Shown in pieces: positions 50,201 through 63,254 of a stretch of DNA of 64,000 nt. Source of the stretch: Solea solea. Lineage: Eukaryota > Chordata > Actinopteri > Pleuronectiformes > Soleidae. The translations under genes were made by a program, and so were the position numbers. The stretch covers positions 11,242,419 to 11,306,418 of the forward strand of contig NC_081153.1 in assembly GCF_958295425.1 (NCBI RefSeq). The letters are read 5' to 3'. The stretch's first letter is position 1, and each line of letters starts with the position of its first letter. Below the pieces are notes generated by a model. The model worked only from the letters and a program-made list of their open reading frames with translations, was not told the DNA's origin and did no database searches.

Positions 50201-50285
50201 GGCAATCTGTCCAGGGTGCGCTCGGCTTCTTGCCCAGTGTCAGCTGAGATTGGCTCCATTTTTTTCCCCCCCCCATGACCCTTAA
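50201..50285 (+). mobile_element. Teleost SINE family A, copy 6 (3' fragment)
   Basis: Only the 3' part remains: 'ggcaatctgtccagggtgcg', 'cttgcccagtgtcagctgag' and 'attggctcca', then a C run and 'atgaccctta', matching the family end 'gcgaccctcatg'. The head and middle are absent. Confidence 0.7.
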
Positions 50286-52088
50286 AACATAACTTTCCTC
50301 TGGTGCATTGAATGCACATCACTGTATTAGATCACATGATTATTTTTAATAGGCATTTTGAGAAGAAGTAAAAAACAAAGTTGAGAGACCATGGGGGGAA
50401 AAAAAGTTTCACACTTTTGAATTGCACACGCTGCATTGTACTTCTGCCAGCTGGAAAAAATAAATGCATAATTAAATGTAAACGCTTGCACTGTGTAGGG
50501 TGTTTTATGTGTGAACAAGTCCAACTGTACCACCTGCTTACATGCTTCACACTCCAGCAATCCACATCTGTTAGGTGAGTGCACAAACATAATTCACGCC
50601 CTCACATCTGCCCCTGCACATGTTTCAGAGAGCACAGAGATTCTCACTTTTGCCTAATCCCTGGATCGACTGTTCCTCTGTCATTACAGAGCTATAACAA
50701 TAAAGCTTTCAACACCTTGTTTTCTCTGGATCACTGCCTACGCTAATATCGGTTAAACATTAAAAATAACTATATGTATTATTTAGATATGCTTATATGG
50801 GGCCATTTTCTGTCTCTCTATCAGAGACATCAATGTGAACCCAAACTGTACTGTCACATCTGGGGTTTCATATGCATAGAAAGACCAGGAACTACAGCGG
50901 AAAAGCAGAACGACAGGGGTGACAAAATAAGTTATACCTTTTCCTCTCTAGCATGGGGAGAGAGAAAAAAAAAAAAAGTCAGACAATGTTGCTCAGAGCC
51001 ACTGAGCAAAATCATTAAGGGAATTCATTTACCTGTGAGGGAAAACAGCCTCAAGCTGTGAGTAACACAACAGCAGTCTCACAGTGTTAATCCACCACCG
51101 TATTTGACATACTGTTTGTCTCAATGCCTCTTTGATCCAACATCATACTGGGAGAGATGATAGATATTTCATGCAAGGGCAGCCACTCTTATGGGCGTTC
51201 AGCTCAGCACCAGGAAGGGGTTCCAGTCATGCATGGAGTGTTGGAGGAGCAACGTCACAGAACCGTGTGGGATTTGTGATCAGTGCTTACAATTGCAAAA
51301 CAAATGGATTCCCCCTGCACCGCGACACATGCACTAGCAAATCTCTTGCTTTCATTTGTGTCACATGTCCTCTCGGCATCTTACATCGGTCCATCTACAG
51401 CTGGAGCCTCATCTTTAATTGTGCGATTGTTGACTTCTACGAACAACAACACGGTGGTGTTGAGGGGGAGGGGGAATGGTATTACCACACACAAACACCT
51501 GTGCAAGCTAGCATCATGTACGCTCAGTCACCAATGTCCCCAATGCAGAAATTGATTTGACAAGGAGCAGGATGGCCCAGACGATTGGTGTTTGAGCACA
51601 GCAGGCACACAGCACTGAGCAAGGACAGCTGTAAATCAATGAGCTGCATGGCATTATCAAATCCTACTCTCCCCAGAAGGGTACATGGCAGGCCGGGGTT
51701 GGCTTAACCAGATGCACACACAATCACACAAACAGACACTTATGCAGGCTTTACATGAGGTTTTTCCAAAATTGGGAGAAGTCGATAAAAAAAACAAGAC
51801 ATAACAATCATTGATATTGTGTGTGTGTCCCTTCTTTTTGTATTCTCTGATGGCAAGTAAATCATTTGCTCAAAGTGTTGCAGGTGGTGTCTGGGCTTGG
51901 AAATAACTTACCAGTATATTAATTCCTTTAGTCCACGGCCTACTCATTAGTCCCTTTTACACAAAGCGGGACTTTTACACTTTTCATTCACTCACATTTC
52001 ACCTTTTCTGTCAAAAATTCCCCAACCAACAGAATGTCTGTGATGATGTTGACCAGTGAAGTGTTGTATGTATATAGATTACATACAG

Positions 52089-52091
<3 letters not shown>
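50286..52091. other. Non-coding stretch, no gene seen
   Basis: The frame at 51132-51560 (142 codons) has an overlapping alternative frame and no known domain. It is treated as chance. No repeat family was recognised. Confidence 0.5.

Positions 52092-52131
<40 letters not shown>
52092..52131. repeat. (AT)n microsatellite
   Basis: About 20 uninterrupted AT units, self-complementary and so able to extrude as a cruciform. TATA-rich flanks extend it imperfectly to about 52149. Confidence 0.93.
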
Positions 52132-52138
<7 letters not shown>

Positions 52139-55100
52139 CAGCATATATTTGATATTTTCCATTAATAATGAATCTCTCTCTAGCCCGTTCAAAAATCCCA
52201 ACAGTGTAGTCGAATATGAAGACTGTGTTACCTTGGACATGTTCTCTCAGTGTTTCCGTAACCACAGTGACTGCTGGCGGAGGGTCTGTCTGGCATCACG
52301 CTCAATAGTTAACATGGTGTAACACTGGCACTGGAGTCCTGCTGTGATGTACTGTAAAAGGGAAAACACACTTTAGTTTCACAAGCTGTAGCCGCTCAGC
52401 TAAATTAAAATATGCATGTACACACATATGCAGTCTCTCTCAGCGGCTCAGCGGCGCGGTGAGTGTAGATGTGAAGAGAATGGGGCCACGTCAAGCTCGT
52501 GACTGACGTGAAACCCATTCACGCATTTTGAACTCATATGTTTAATCACGACAAAGTCGACACAAGGCCACTGTCACACGGCGCGAGTAAGATTATGTAT
52601 CTGCAGCTGGACAGAAGTATCTAGCAGCTGAAATAATCGAGATGTACCTTTTAGCTTCTTTAACACATTCTATCATTCCATATTCATTTAAAGTTGCTTC
52701 ACACCGTCGTTTTTATAGGTGTTCCATTATTATGAGGTTTCTGTATCAACGTTAATGTTACTCCAAGGCTAATATTGATATATAAAGGTGATGTACATTT
52801 ATAATAGCTTGTGGAGCCAAACAAACTTATATTAGCCACAGCAAGTTACCAAGCTAGCCTTAGAAAACATCGGCATAATCACAAACCATTTACCCCAATT
52901 ACACAGTATGTTGTCTGTTACGTGCAGACTGTTGATAATGAACCACAAAGGAAAACAAGATTAAGTTATTTGCTCAGGTTTGATGATCTGAATGACATGC
53001 CGACTCAAAATATTTGGAAAGGAATCTGCTGCTGTTACTGCTGCTGCTCATACATCATTTGTTGAATAATATTTATAATATTTTAGAACTGCATCAGGAA
53101 CATAACACACCGCCTCAGCCAACCTGGTCGACGGCAGCTGTTAAGCTGTGGTGCCTTAATAAAATACAAAGAAAATCCAGGGGTCATACTTCTGTATGAG
53201 GTCAACAAATACAAATTATAAAATACAACTGGTCCTGTTACTTTCTTTTCACCGCCACAGCAACAGATGCACTCACCCTTGGAATCCTACACAGAGTATA
53301 ACATGGACTTTCAACATCACAACAGTATATCAGTACAAGAAAAAAAACTCCTGGGGCAACGTTGTGATTTACGTCTACACCGTTTGCCATAGATCAAAGT
53401 AACTAAGAAAAAGGTTTTGTTCTACAACATTTCCCCTCACAGAAATCAACCATATAGCATGAGCACAATGCTAGCGTTGACTGTGTCTCACACATCCACA
53501 CACACACACACACACAACACATTTGTGGCTCGCTGCGTCTTTATTTCCTTCCATTTTTCCTTTCACCACGCCGCACAAAAATGTGACTTGCAGCCCTTTT
53601 TTCCCCCCGTAATGGCATGAAATATTTAACAGATTATATTTTTTCCATTGCCTTATGAACTGTCTACTTAGCTGAGCATGAACACTTTTTATACCAGATA
53701 CTTATTTCATGCTTGCGCCTACATGAAATGGAGCCATATATTTTGTTTTTGGGAAAAAAAAAAAAAAACACATTCACACTGCATGTAGAGGCATAGATTT
53801 CTACACAGTACAATACAATAAAATCACCAATGCAACAACAGGCTGTCTTTTTACACACAAAAATACTTGAGGTGAGAAAATACCACAATAAAAATATCAA
53901 TAATAGCTTGATGCGCAATAGAGGGATGTGCCAGAGGCAATGATCTGGTAAAAAGACGTGATCCCCTTTTGATTTTAATCTAAACTCTAAAAAAAAAGGC
54001 AGAATTGAAGACCTGAGAGGCCTCATAAGATCATTAATCCCACTGTAAAATCCAACAGTGAACTGTAAAGCTAAAAAATTGTCTCACATGTTCAGAGTGT
54101 GTGACCCGAGGTTCCTTCTAATCTTATCCAGACTTGGATGGACAATCAGCTCTCTATATTTACCAGACCCTTTCCTCCGGTTGATCAGCTGCTTTGTCTT
54201 TGTGCCCGAGTGATGTTTAGACCTGACCTTTAACTCGTTACGGAGATGAACAACACAAGACATGGCCAAATAACAGGCCATGCACCATCCAGGAAGTCCA
54301 CTTCAGGTTTAAGTGTTGACTGCAATCAGGCTGCAGTGTTTCATAAGGGTCAACAGTACTGTTACCATGGTGCAGATCTAACGCTGGAGTCATTTGGTGA
54401 TCTATGTCGATCTAAGAAAGTTTCCTCTTCGCTCCAGTTTTTATCTTTGTTTCGCTTTAGCTCCCAAGGGAAATATCTTGCTCTTTAGCAGCTAAATGGT
54501 CCAATATGTTCACCAGTTAATCGCTAACTTTACAGGGGAGATACACGAAGAGGGTTTCTCCAAACTTATTAGCTGGGGGGAAAAAAAGAAGAAGAAAAAT
54601 GCCTAATGCAATTGAAAACACAGTTTATGAGGGCGGTAAGAGTAAATAATCCATAGTAATTACAGGTCCCGCAACTAAAACAACGAGCTAAAAGCTGCCA
54701 GAACGTGTAAGGCTATGAAGATGGGTGATTACTCTCTGGGTCTGTCACCACAAGCTAACCCATAAGATGTAAGAAAATTGCACTATTACAGCACTTGTTT
54801 CTTTAACCATGAGCTTTGACGTGTCTGTTTTAATGACTCATAAAGTTTCACATTCCACTTGCTGTTTCTGGTGCATAATTCTTGATCTCTCCCTTCCACA
54901 GCCTCACAACGTCTCCCCACCTCTCCTTCATTATTGGTGTTCCACTCCACGCCTCCAAACAAGCCAATACAACAGTTGCTGTTTTAGCTGCTTTCTCTTC
55001 TCCGTATTCTCTCTCCCTCATTGATTTCTACATTCTGCATATGCAGCCCAAATTAGTGTGATTCTCCCGCTGTTAAATAATCATGTCTGGCTGCCTGGTG

Positions 55101-55960
55101 CACTCATTAACACTTTGTACAGCAAATAAAGTAAACCACCCACATCAAGGCCTTGATTGCCAAAAGGACCTGGCTTTGACTGCACATCCATTATGATTTA
55201 TTATGACAAATAAAGCACCCAATAGACCAACACTATACCTTGTTATTCTGACACAAGGATACGGAGTAAAGATGTTAATAAAAGGGGGGGAAACAGGCTG
55301 TAAGAAAATAATTGTTCATGGATTTGTGTGTATTTGAGAGTTTATAGTAGTTTATAGAGTTTATATTAAAGTGCAATTTGTCTTTTTTATTTGTGCCAAA
55401 TCACAGAATACAGTATACTAGCACTTAAGATTAAGACCTCAAAATATAACAAAGAAAAACCCAACGGTTCACACAAAGAGCATGCACTTGGTGGCAGTGG
55501 AATGGAAAATAAATCCTTTAAGGAGAAGAAATCGCAAACAGACCCAATCTCAGTGTGTGCAGCCATCTACTTCTGCTGTTATGAGAAGGAGGAATAAGGA
55601 GAAAACGGGGGAGGGATATGCACACTTCAAGATGGAGTTATTCTATAATGACAACAACCAGGAAAGGAAGTATTGTGTGATCCCTTAGACCCTGATATTT
55701 TAACAGAACAGAATAATGACAGACTTCAGAAAAAGCACTTAGTGATTCATCCTTAGAGAATGAGTATGGCCAAAAATAATTTGCTCAATGTGAGTGCGAC
55801 CAAATCATGTCATTTAACTTGACAAATCAGCAAAGCAGAGCATTGTCATAGAATTGTGTTCCCAAGTGTCACTTTTACAGTTTCATAAACATTGCAGGAA
55901 GCAAAATTCATTTATTTGTCTTACTTGTGACCGGTCAAAATGAATCTGGCTTGTTGCTGC
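52132..55960. other. Non-coding stretch with a CpG cluster
   Basis: 52441-52640 holds 14 CpG dinucleotides by hand count, far denser than its surroundings. It includes 'gcggcgcggtgagt', which looks like an exon end with a splice donor but could equally be the end of an old DNA transposon. A perfect 7-bp-stem inverted repeat (catggcc/ggccatg) sits at 54261-54282. A (CA)n lies at 53497-53516 and an A15 run at 53754-53768. No protein was recognised. Confidence 0.45.
53497..53516. repeat. (CA)n microsatellite
   Basis: About ten CA units. Confidence 0.88.
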
Positions 55961-56116
55961 TGGTGCCAATCCCAGCTGACACCCTGGACAGTCCATCACA
56001 GGACCACACATGGAGACAAACAACCATCCACTCTCACAACTACGTCAATTTAGAGTGTCCACTTTACCCAATTCCCAAATCTGCATGTTTTTGGACTGTG
56101 GGAGGAGAACCTGGGG
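55961..56116 (-). mobile_element. Teleost SINE family A, copy 7 (middle fragment)
   Basis: Minus-strand fragment from 'aggttctcctcccacagtcc' through 'aaaaacatgcagatttggga', 'aaagtggacactctaaattg', 'tctccatgtgtggtcctgtg' and 'atggactgtccagggtgtc' to 'agctgggattggca'. The tRNA-like head and the extreme 3' end are missing. Confidence 0.76.
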
Positions 56117-58995
56117 GGAAAATATATTAAGACTTAATTTAGGTTTATTATTGAAGCTTACACACTTCAGTTTTGAATTCAAACCATAACAATGTGGTCC
56201 AATTTGCTTATGAATGTTTCAGATGAAGCGAGCTACACCTTCTATTTCAAGTGCATCAAGTGATCAACAGTTATTATTATTAGTGAAGCTTTCATTTTAG
56301 ATTGGCCACACAATTTGTAGATTCTCAGTAATAAAGAATTGGGGCCATTAATGTAATCGCAGTGCATCAAATAATTGTGATATTTCAGAGTGGACCACTT
56401 CCCTGCTCTGCATCTTTGTTTCTCCTGTCGCATGATGATACAGAGGAGAAAGGAGCTATTACAGAGTTGCTAAGCTACAGCCTACACATAATGAATAAGG
56501 AGGCAGAGCCAGAGAAAGACACCGGTGTAAAACAGCCCTTGGAGGTTACACTACATCAAGTTGTTTCTGAAGTTGAAGGTCTGATTTAAAAAAAAAAAAA
56601 AGTGCTCAACAAATACACAATTGTTCCTTCTGTGTTTGAGAACATCCACCAAGGTATCAAGCCTTAAACACAGTTGGTTCCTTTGAATTGTGTTCACACC
56701 TCATCAGTCCCACACACTGTGTAACTAGTAAAAATGAATGAAATAAAAAAAATACAAACCAAGACTAAGATGGGAGGGGGATATGACAACACTCAATGGC
56801 ATCCACCAAAACAGGCACACTCATATGTGTGAATTATATCTCACAACATTTACATTTATTTGAATATCTGCCAATAAAGATAAGAATATAAAGATGTAAC
56901 TGTCCTATAGTCACATACTGTATGTCTCCACTGATGAACAACAGTGTTTCATTCTCAGTCGCAAAGACCTTGAAGTCTCGTATTACACTCGCACACATTT
57001 CCCCTCAGGCTTTGATCCTCACAGACTCATGTGTACCAAAGCAGCAGTCACAAAAAGACACTTATTTCTCTGATTTGGTGCATGCTCATATGAGAATGCA
57101 CACACTTCAGTGTGTAAAACTAAGCATTTGAATATACCCACGTACAGTTAGTGTCTCTATGCAAGTCGGTGTGACCAAAGGGAGACGTGCAACCGAGTGT
57201 GACACATGGCCGCCATAAATTGGATTGAAGATGTTCGAAAAGACAATGACTCACTCGCCGCAGGGTCCTACCCCCCAACAGTAGACTGGACAGAATAGGA
57301 AAAGGCACTTGGAGTGGAGCAAAGCCATCAAAGCAGTCAATTCTTTGTGGAAATGTCAAAGGAAGCTGTGGCATCGCTGCAAATGAGAATAGTCTGTCTG
57401 TCAAGGCAGCTTAATATGGTGCGGCTGACCGGTCACCACAAAGAGAGGGGAGCGATTACTGAAGGGGGAGTGAGGGAGAGATGAAGAAAAGGCCAGACAA
57501 GGTCTTGTTCTTTACTGAAACATGTCACGTTAAAAGCAGCGCTGGATTTCACTCCTGAGCAAAAATGCTTGTGGCATCACAATAATCTTAATTCACCACA
57601 TAGTCCGGGGGAATAACATCTTCATGTTCCTTCCACCGTGGATTTGTCTCTGGTCTTGTAGGGGGCAGAACTAGCAGAAGAAATTGTGAAAAGAACAGAA
57701 ACGTAATGTCTAGTTGACTTCTGTCTCTGAAATGAATTACGGTCAAACTTTGTGTGTGTGTATTAAATCCATTAATTGTGAGTGGAAGAGGTGAATACAC
57801 ACACAGAGTAAGAGAGGGGGAGAATCAAACATTGATGCCATCCCAGTGAGGATGTGTGTCCTACGAAAATGTCCATGGGTAATTGACCTATAAAAGGTCC
57901 CACTCACCTCCTCTCGCTCCTCACCTCACAGTGGCACGAGGAATATCTCAGGGCTCTTGTTAGTGTCACTCAACTTGTCCCAATCATTCCCACCCCCATA
58001 CAGAGAAATCACCCAGTCCACTGCATGAGCATTGGCATGTGTTGAAAAACACATAGAAAATTCGCGAGGTAGCTATTTTCTGAACTGAATTATATCGGAT
58101 CCCGGCGAAATCATAATGCACTCGAGAAGTTAACATCGAGTAAGGTAAATTTGGGTTGTGAGTTATGATTGATTACAGTGTACTGCAGGTGTGCAAGTGC
58201 ACATCAGGCACAACACTGGCTCATGCAGTCTCACAGTTGCACTGGTATGACTGAGAGAACAGTGATGAACACTACACAATCCTATTTGTCATGCACGCAG
58301 GTGGATGTCTAAGGAGAATACAATTGCATTGCAGTGTGGAAGAGATTAAAATGTTAACCTCTCTGGCATAAGGCACGAGCGGACAATGAGCTGCGTAATA
58401 ATATACGGTAAATGATGAGCATATTAAAACCCGAGAGTGCATTAATGTTACAACACCAGCTTGGTGAGATAATTAAGTAATGAAATGTTGAGAGGAAAGT
58501 GTGCATATTTCCCTGGGAGAGGTGGACTTGGTTTGGGAGAGGTGTGTTGTTTCATTTGATGAAGTCGCCCGGGAGAAAAGGACACCGCTGTGGTGTCAAG
58601 AGCTAAGGAGGATCAAGAGTCTGACACAACAAGGTTTTGTGGATGAACGGACTTAATACTGTAATTATAACTTGACAGTCGTGCTATTATTTTAAATCCC
58701 CTGTAGCTTCATGCTTAACTTTTAATGAAAATGCAACATTAGCAGCTTTTTTTTTTTTTTTTCAGTATAAACTTTATGTCCGCATTCATGAAAAAGTGGG
58801 AACAAACTTTCTGGAGGATTGCTCTTGTGCCTGGAGTCGCTCATTTGTTAATGTTTCAAGGAAAGGTTACGTCTAGTACATACTGTAATATTACACTTGT
58901 GCTACATGTCGTGATTGTCACAATCAGGCTGAAGCTTTTTATACTGTTTAGAAATTCTTCCCTACCATATAAAGTCATATTACCAGTGTACAGTG
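56117..58995. other. Non-coding stretch, no gene seen
   Basis: No credible exon. A poly-A run of 14 lies at 56588-56601 and a T16 run at 58747-58762. Confidence 0.5.
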
Positions 58996-59022
58996 TTCAT
59001 GTACAGATGTACTGTACATGAA
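58996..59022. repeat. Perfect inverted repeat, 11-bp stem, 5-nt loop
   Basis: ttcatgtacag and ctgtacatgaa flank the loop atgta. The stem is short, with no associated element recognised. Confidence 0.85.
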
Positions 59023-62000
59023 GATGTTGTTCAGTTTTCCATTTAAAATTCAAAACCCATCTATTTTAAATTATTCTTTTTAACTAAAGACATTGATTTA
59101 ATGAGCTGAAATATACATTAACCAACTGAACTGTGGCACATGTGGAGAGGCAGTGTGTGAACGACGGCCAGACTGGTCATCAAACCTGAGCTAAGCTCCG
59201 TCGTTGGTGTATAGCCAGTTACCTCCGGGCTGAAGATACCGTTGTCTACAGAACAAATTCAATAATAATAATATAATAATAAGTCCTTTTGGTCATGATC
59301 TGCTTCACTGCACAAATCCTTGAACCACAAACGAATGGAGGCTTAAGGGTTTGACGGCAAAGCCAGCACCACGGATATGTGCGAGCGTGCACACACCGAC
59401 ACACATACACAAAAACACAATGGACAAATGAGACACCGGCCAGTTACATGTCGTCGTATTGGCCGACTGACTTAATGTGCGATCAAGGTTGCGTTGTACA
59501 AATACAGTCAGATACTCGTAAAATATAACCCTGCAAAGGACACAGTGGACCATAAGTCATAAATGACATGCATATGCTACTGCTCTTCCTCCTTTCCCAT
59601 AGATTTATTGAACACTGTACATTATGACCTTCAGTTAATCTTAATCTGCCATTGTATTTGAAATAATGAGCCTCACACTTGCCGTCCGTGAACCCTGGAT
59701 ACATTGGAGTTCAGGTCACCGTGCTGTTTGTCAATGGGTCCAACTAATGTCAGAATGTGAGTAATTATATCCACTTCTATACAGCTATAAGGGAGATGTA
59801 AAAAAAAAAAAAAAAGATGGTGTCATTTAACAGAAATCTGTTTGGTTGTGTGTTTGTTTTTGTTTTGCATGTTAATATCGCTGTAGTTGTTTTTCATTTG
59901 TGTGTTTGTGAGTGTGTGCTAGCTGCCGAAGGCCCTTATGGACCCCTATTACTGTTGGCAGTTTGGGTTTTACCTTTTAATGGACAGGTGGGCTAACAGC
60001 GGCAGACCTCTCCACCTCCATTTTTTCTCGGTCCGACTGCTTTTTCCTCACATGAGACCTTCTTGGCAGCCCGAAATATCCACAACTGACAGCAGCAACA
60101 GAAAACACCATCACACAGAGCCCCCGTGGACTTTTTGCTGAAAACTAACCCACAAACACACACCCTGATTATCTAAAACATGGACACAGATCTACACGGA
60201 ACATCATTTCCAGCTTTAGGTGAGTCAGGCTGTACTGAGAATCATTGAAATGATTGGAAGTGTTTCTGCACAGGACTCTTCTCCAGTGCTTTATGTTTGT
60301 CGAACGTTATTGTGCCTTGTTGACGTGTCTGCTCAACAGTACAGGATTGTTTTATTTGCAGTCAGAGTTTTCTGTGATTGTGCTCTACAGACCTCTCACT
60401 GACTGAGTTTTCCTTTGCATGCGCAACAGTTACCTTGAGATGAATGGACTCCTTTGCGGCTTTGTTGTCTTAAGCGTGTGGATGTGCGTGACCAAGTGAG
60501 TGGCTCAACAAATAGCAGAGGGTGATGCATGAACACCTAGACACGGCATGTCGGCCTGATGAGCCAACATTAATGTATCTACAATATGGTAGATAGACTG
60601 CAGTGAGGGGACTCTATGCAGAGACAAGAAATCGAATAAAAATAATCATTTAATCATTCTTTTCCATATATATTTGAAGTCAGTACATGAAGAGTGAAAA
60701 CCACATTTCATGATAAGTTCAGTACATTAAAAGAGCCATAAAAAAGGCCTTTTCTTTGAACACATTTTTTACTTTGTAAAGAACTTCAATCAATCTCCAT
60801 TAGCATACCTCTTGGCTCTTGTTCATTCAATTAATTAAATTCAATAGCCCAAGTCAAAGTCTCATGTTGCGCTATCTATTATCATTCATTAGGAATGAAA
60901 AAGGTTTTAAACTTCAATACACTGCATATTCAGCAGCACTAAGCACAAATAAATTAACGAGAGATGAAAGAAATCAAACATTTGGGATTGTGTGATTATC
61001 ATTCGAACTGCTTTGTTCGAATGAAAGCGAGTCTAGCGGTCTGATTTCCCATTTCACGTCTTCCCTGATTGTGGAGACAAAACACGATACACAGATAACA
61101 GCTTTAACCCCCCCCCCGTTATTCCTTTATCAGGGAATCCACTGAATATTTTGGACAGATTTTTGGCCCAGAGAAATGGATTCACTATTGAAGCTGCACT
61201 CTACCACAGGGGGAACTGAGAGCTCTGAGCTACAGCCACAGGCCGTACTCAGCCATGCTTAAAAAACATCTATAAAGTATTATGTTCAATTAGACATCTT
61301 GCAGGTATGCTTTTAATACACTGCACATTGTTTCATTAAAAATGACTTCCTACCCTATTTCTTTACATTTAAAATTTTGAATTTTGGTGGCAGTATCTAT
61401 TTTTGATGACCAATGTCCACAGTTTGATATATTTTCTATGTAGCCTCCTTAGATAATAATTAAATGAGGACTTTTATTTTTATTTCTTTTATCATCATGC
61501 AACATACACTCAGTCAAAATGACTCATTGGTTTCCCACATGTGCTGCCAGTGTATGTGTAATTCGCAGATGACCCTCGCTTGACTATGAAATGCCAAGCT
61601 AGCATCTACTTCCACTTAGAATGTCATTAGCAGTTACTTTCACACAACTTAAGGCCCTACAGCAGCATTTACTCTGACAATTTGTAACATAACATCCATT
61701 AATTCTTCCTTCTGTGGCTGCTTAACGGTAAAATAAATGCACAGTGCAACAGTTTCTGTACAGCTACAGCAGGACTGAAATGCTAAGAAATCTTCTGTGC
61801 TATTCTATTCTAGAATGGGAAGTTATGCTCAGTCGTCAGTGTGATACAATCTGAATGAAAGAATTGCACAATATCAATTAATAATTAATGTTGGAAAACA
61901 TACTGTATTTGCATCATACCACAGATGGTCAGGGTTATGATGAACAAGATGTTTTCCCTGCAAAACAAATGCTGACTGTTAGTGATTGCCAGTGCCGTTT

Positions 62001-62261
62001 TCCTCATTGCCAAAATATTGCAGCACAGACCTCGTCAGCATTTCCCAAAATCACATTTGGCGAAAGTAACAGTCACACAACGGTAGCTGCACGGAACATG
62101 TAGATTTGGTCTGATAGTGACTGTTGCTTTTCCCTGCTATTCAGTTGCAAACCTATTGTTCGCATTTTCACTGAAGTCTACTCCTTTTGTTCCTGTAGCT
62201 TTCAATTACAACCCCTATTCTTTTACCAGTGTGTGTCTAAACTCCATTCAGATTACCATTA
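59023..62261. other. Non-coding stretch, possible short exon
   Basis: 60180-60219 has an ATG followed by 13 open codons and then a consensus-like splice donor (g|gtgagt, GT at 60220-60221). That is compatible with a first coding exon but far too short to call. 60640-61000 is AT-rich, non-repetitive and full of TAAT/ATTA cores. A (AAT)n-like patch lies at 59260-59281 and an A16 run at 59800-59815. Confidence 0.4.
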
Positions 62262-62335
62262 CACTTAAATAAACAGGTCTCTCTTGAGAGTACGACCTCA
62301 CGTCTCAATGAGACTACCCGTATAAATAAAGAAAA
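62262..62335 (+). mobile_element. Retroposon-like 3' tail fragment
   Basis: The blocks 'aggtctctcttgagag', 'tctcaatgagactaccc' and 'ataaataaag' match, from memory, a 3' tail found on many fish retroposons (typically '...ctcaatgagacttcctggttaaataaagg'). No body is recognisable upstream, so it is called a fragment only. Confidence 0.5.
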
Positions 62336-62838
62336 TACCTTTCCCTGACAAATCAACTGTGTGTACTACAAATTTTAAATAAATGAACTGAAATATGAAA
62401 CATATTAAAAACTATACACTTTGGCATGAAACTATGAATATAAACTTTTATTAGTTTGTTTCTTCATAATTCTTCAAATGTGTTATTCTTTCCAGCCCAA
62501 CAGACTGATATTAGGCTACAAAAGACACCATCTTTTTCCCCACAATGGTTGCTATTATACACAAAGAACTAACTTAGCGCCCACATGTGGGGAGGACGTG
62601 AAAGGGCATCACGTCATATCTACTCGTTTGGTACTGGAGTGTCTCTTGACATTAAGGCTTTATCTGTGGTTAGAGCTCGGTACTCTTTGTAGAATGGCTG
62701 TTGTATGCAGCTGCTTCTGGCCTTTCACACCCACTCTGTCACCCAAGTTTAAATGTCAAGCCCACATTAGCTTGTGAAGCCTCACATGGATACAAATGAT
62801 TATCTGGCAGCCAGGGTTTAGCATCACTCACCCCCAAA
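62336..62838. other. Non-coding stretch, no gene seen
   Basis: The 99-codon frame at 62478-62777 has no known domain. No repeat was recognised. Confidence 0.5.
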
Positions 62839-62859
62839 ACACACACACACACACACACA
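62839..62859. repeat. (AC)n microsatellite
   Basis: About ten AC units. Confidence 0.88.
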
Positions 62860-63113
62860 ACAACATTTCTCTGTACAGTCGGAGACACCAAAACACACTA
62901 TATACAGTTTATTCTATATAGATATACTTAATATATGGCAGTCTATTGCTGGATTTGGGCTTTAGGTTGGACACACACACACGCACTTGTCCTCAACCTG
63001 TCACAGAGCAGCCACCTGTCATACAGTCACAGCCAGAGGAGGGAGCAACGATGCGGAACAATGAGGCAGAAGCCCAGTTCTTGCCCACACATACAGTATG
63101 AAGTGCGTGTCTC

Positions 63114-63114
<1 letters not shown>

Positions 63115-63156
<42 letters not shown>

Positions 63157-63173
63157 GTGCACGCACACACACA
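63115..63173. repeat. (CA)n microsatellite with CG interruptions
   Basis: About 20 uninterrupted CA units to 63154, then a CGCG-containing interruption and a further short CA tract. Alternating purine-pyrimidine over nearly 60 bp favours Z-DNA formation in principle. Confidence 0.93.
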
Positions 63174-63254
63174 GCCTCAGCACAAACACTGCCCAAACCA
63201 CATGCATATCCTCCATGGCAGACACTATCCCTCACTTTGACTTGGCATCTCATA

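Noticed and set aside
53664..54026. 120-codon minus-strand hydrophobic frame
   Set aside because: The hydrophobic look comes from AT-rich sequence and an A15 homopolymer; no family or splice context.
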